DNA of 31,344 nucleotides from Treponema sp. UBA7570 (GTDB lineage: Bacteria; Spirochaetota; Spirochaetia; Treponematales; Treponemataceae): the NCBI GenBank assembly GCA_002477955.1, contig DLLE01000032.1, positions 1-31,344 of the forward strand, given 5' to 3'. Position 1 is the stretch's first letter. Each line of letters opens with the position of its first letter. The notes under the pieces are model-generated. The model saw only the letters and a list, made by a program, of their open reading frames with translations. It did not search any database and was not told where the DNA came from. Positions 31,291-31,344 of the stretch are shown here, piece after piece. The translations under genes and the position numbers were made by a program.

Positions 31291-31344
31291 GCGTCAGTAT
31301 AACATATTCTTTTTAACTGTGCACCGCTTTTTTTTACGTTTTTT

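Overview
The window comes from an AT-rich spirochaete, most likely a host-associated Treponema. The evidence is a 1,236-residue membrane-anchored coiled-coil protein of the spirochaete SpiroCoCo type, a CarD regulator directly followed by a fused IspDF enzyme (an arrangement I associate with Treponema from memory, not from a search), several Treponema-like proteins of unknown function, and many lipoprotein and Sec signal peptides. Genes are AT-rich with strong GGAGG ribosome sites, while several intergenic gaps hold GC-rich clusters of hairpins.

Layout. 1-873: 3' part of glyA. 898-7968 (minus strand): a hexuronate module read dctP, dctQ, dctM, uxuA, gntR, uxuB. A tripartite TRAP importer brings in the sugar acid, UxuB interconverts fructuronate and mannonate, UxuA dehydrates mannonate to 2-keto-3-deoxygluconate, and a GntR/FCD repressor probably controls the module. 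A near-identical 22-bp palindrome precedes dctP and again dctQ, and a terminator separates those two genes. 8253-8642: superoxide reductase, preceded by a leader with three stacked hairpins. 9047-11454: a membrane-bound LuxR-type regulator and a 508-residue protein of unknown function. 11570-13235 (minus): metN-metI without metQ.

13613-14167 (minus) is a small lipoprotein gene whose likely promoter has a run of nine G between its -35 and -10. 14415-16326: carD and ispDF, overlapping. 16414-20124 (minus): the SpiroCoCo protein. 20284-29177 (minus): an apparent operon read unknown periplasmic protein, large TPR protein, outer-membrane beta-barrel, ExbB, ExbD, TonB-like protein, HAD phosphatase. 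This looks like a proton-motive-force-driven envelope machine of unknown cargo and is the best candidate here for an undescribed system. 29478-31058 (minus): a large lipoprotein with a chitobiase-type domain, whose promoter runs straight into thirteen copies of a 5-bp repeat and then a terminator hairpin just ahead of the ribosome site.

Two surface-lipoprotein genes therefore carry unstable repeats at their promoters, which suggests phase-variable expression. Dispersed repeats (a 98-bp element in two copies, a 33-bp direct repeat within a hairpin array, and a 91-bp three-hairpin element) fill the gaps between operons. No tRNA, rRNA, CRISPR array, transposase or phage gene was seen. All functional calls rest on reading motifs by eye; no database search was run.
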